Below are positions 34,262 to 34,283 of a stretch of DNA of 34,283 nt, piece by piece. Under the pieces are notes generated by a model. That model worked only from the letters and a program-made list of their open reading frames with translations. It was not told the origin of the DNA and did not search any database. The stretch lies in contig JAHHHL010000060.1 of NCBI GenBank assembly GCA_019359375.1, positions 1 to 34,283 of the forward strand, given 5' to 3'. Each line of letters starts with the position of its first letter. Position 1 is the first letter of the stretch. This stretch comes from Lyngbya sp. HA4199-MV5. Its GTDB lineage: Bacteria; Cyanobacteriota; Cyanobacteriia; Leptolyngbyales; Leptolyngbyaceae. The position numbers and the translations under genes are program-made.

Positions 34262-34283
34262 AGACATAAACAAAGACACCCTG

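Overview
The window looks like chromosomal DNA from a filamentous, probably Leptolyngbya/Oscillatoria-like, cyanobacterium. The HIP1 octamer GCGATCGC and its GATCG core recur throughout, and many families here are typical of cyanobacteria: AAA-like/WD40 proteins, CHASE2 sensors, DUF928, CHAT proteases fused to haemagglutinin-type exoproteins, and ISAzo13, IS982 and IS5 relics. The lineage is inferred from content only; there is no rRNA or other phylogenetic marker.

Layout. (1) 221-1230, minus strand: a LuxR-type regulator and a small conserved protein. (2) 1451-9331, plus strand: signalling/exoprotein island A, with an HTH-TIR-AAA protein, a short two-partner-secretion (TPS) exoprotein and an AAA-coiled coil-14xWD40 membrane protein. 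(3) 9375-14975: a metabolic/stress patch with LysR, a truncated SDR, a NIPSNAP protein, a second frameshifted SDR fragment, a MarR/SlyA-type regulator, and two secreted beta-propeller proteins (LVIVD-repeat and lactonase-like). (4) 14986-18208: a fold-back repeat, an ISAzo13 relic, a secreted protein with a duplicated two-Cys module, and a phage-type Gp37/Gp68 three-Cys protein with an ASCH-like partner. (5) 18709-32063: island B, with TIR-CHASE2, DUF928, a 2512-residue TPS exoprotein ending in a CHAT protease, and, convergent to it, a TpsB (ShlB/FhaC/HecB) outer-membrane transporter. (6) 32802-34283: nested insertion-sequence debris, with a 913-bp IS5-family element carrying a frameshifted transposase beside an IS982 remnant.

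How the genes may work together. Island B reads as a self-contained sensing, export and proteolysis unit. A membrane TIR-CHASE2 protein would sense an extracellular cue, DUF928 is a secreted accessory, and TpsB would export a giant beta-helix protein that displays a caspase-like CHAT protease with an intact His/Cys pair. Island A repeats the same vocabulary (TIR, AAA, TPS domain, juxtamembrane AS-Q segment) but has neither its own TpsB nor a protease. The two islands may therefore share the single transporter. This is inference from gene content and spacing.

The clearest regulatory signal is a pair of near-identical SlyA-like operators, TTAGC(A/T)T(A/G)CTAA followed by a second TTAGC at the same 15-bp offset. 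One lies before marR, the other before the LVIVD/lactonase gene pair, so that regulator probably controls both itself and those genes.
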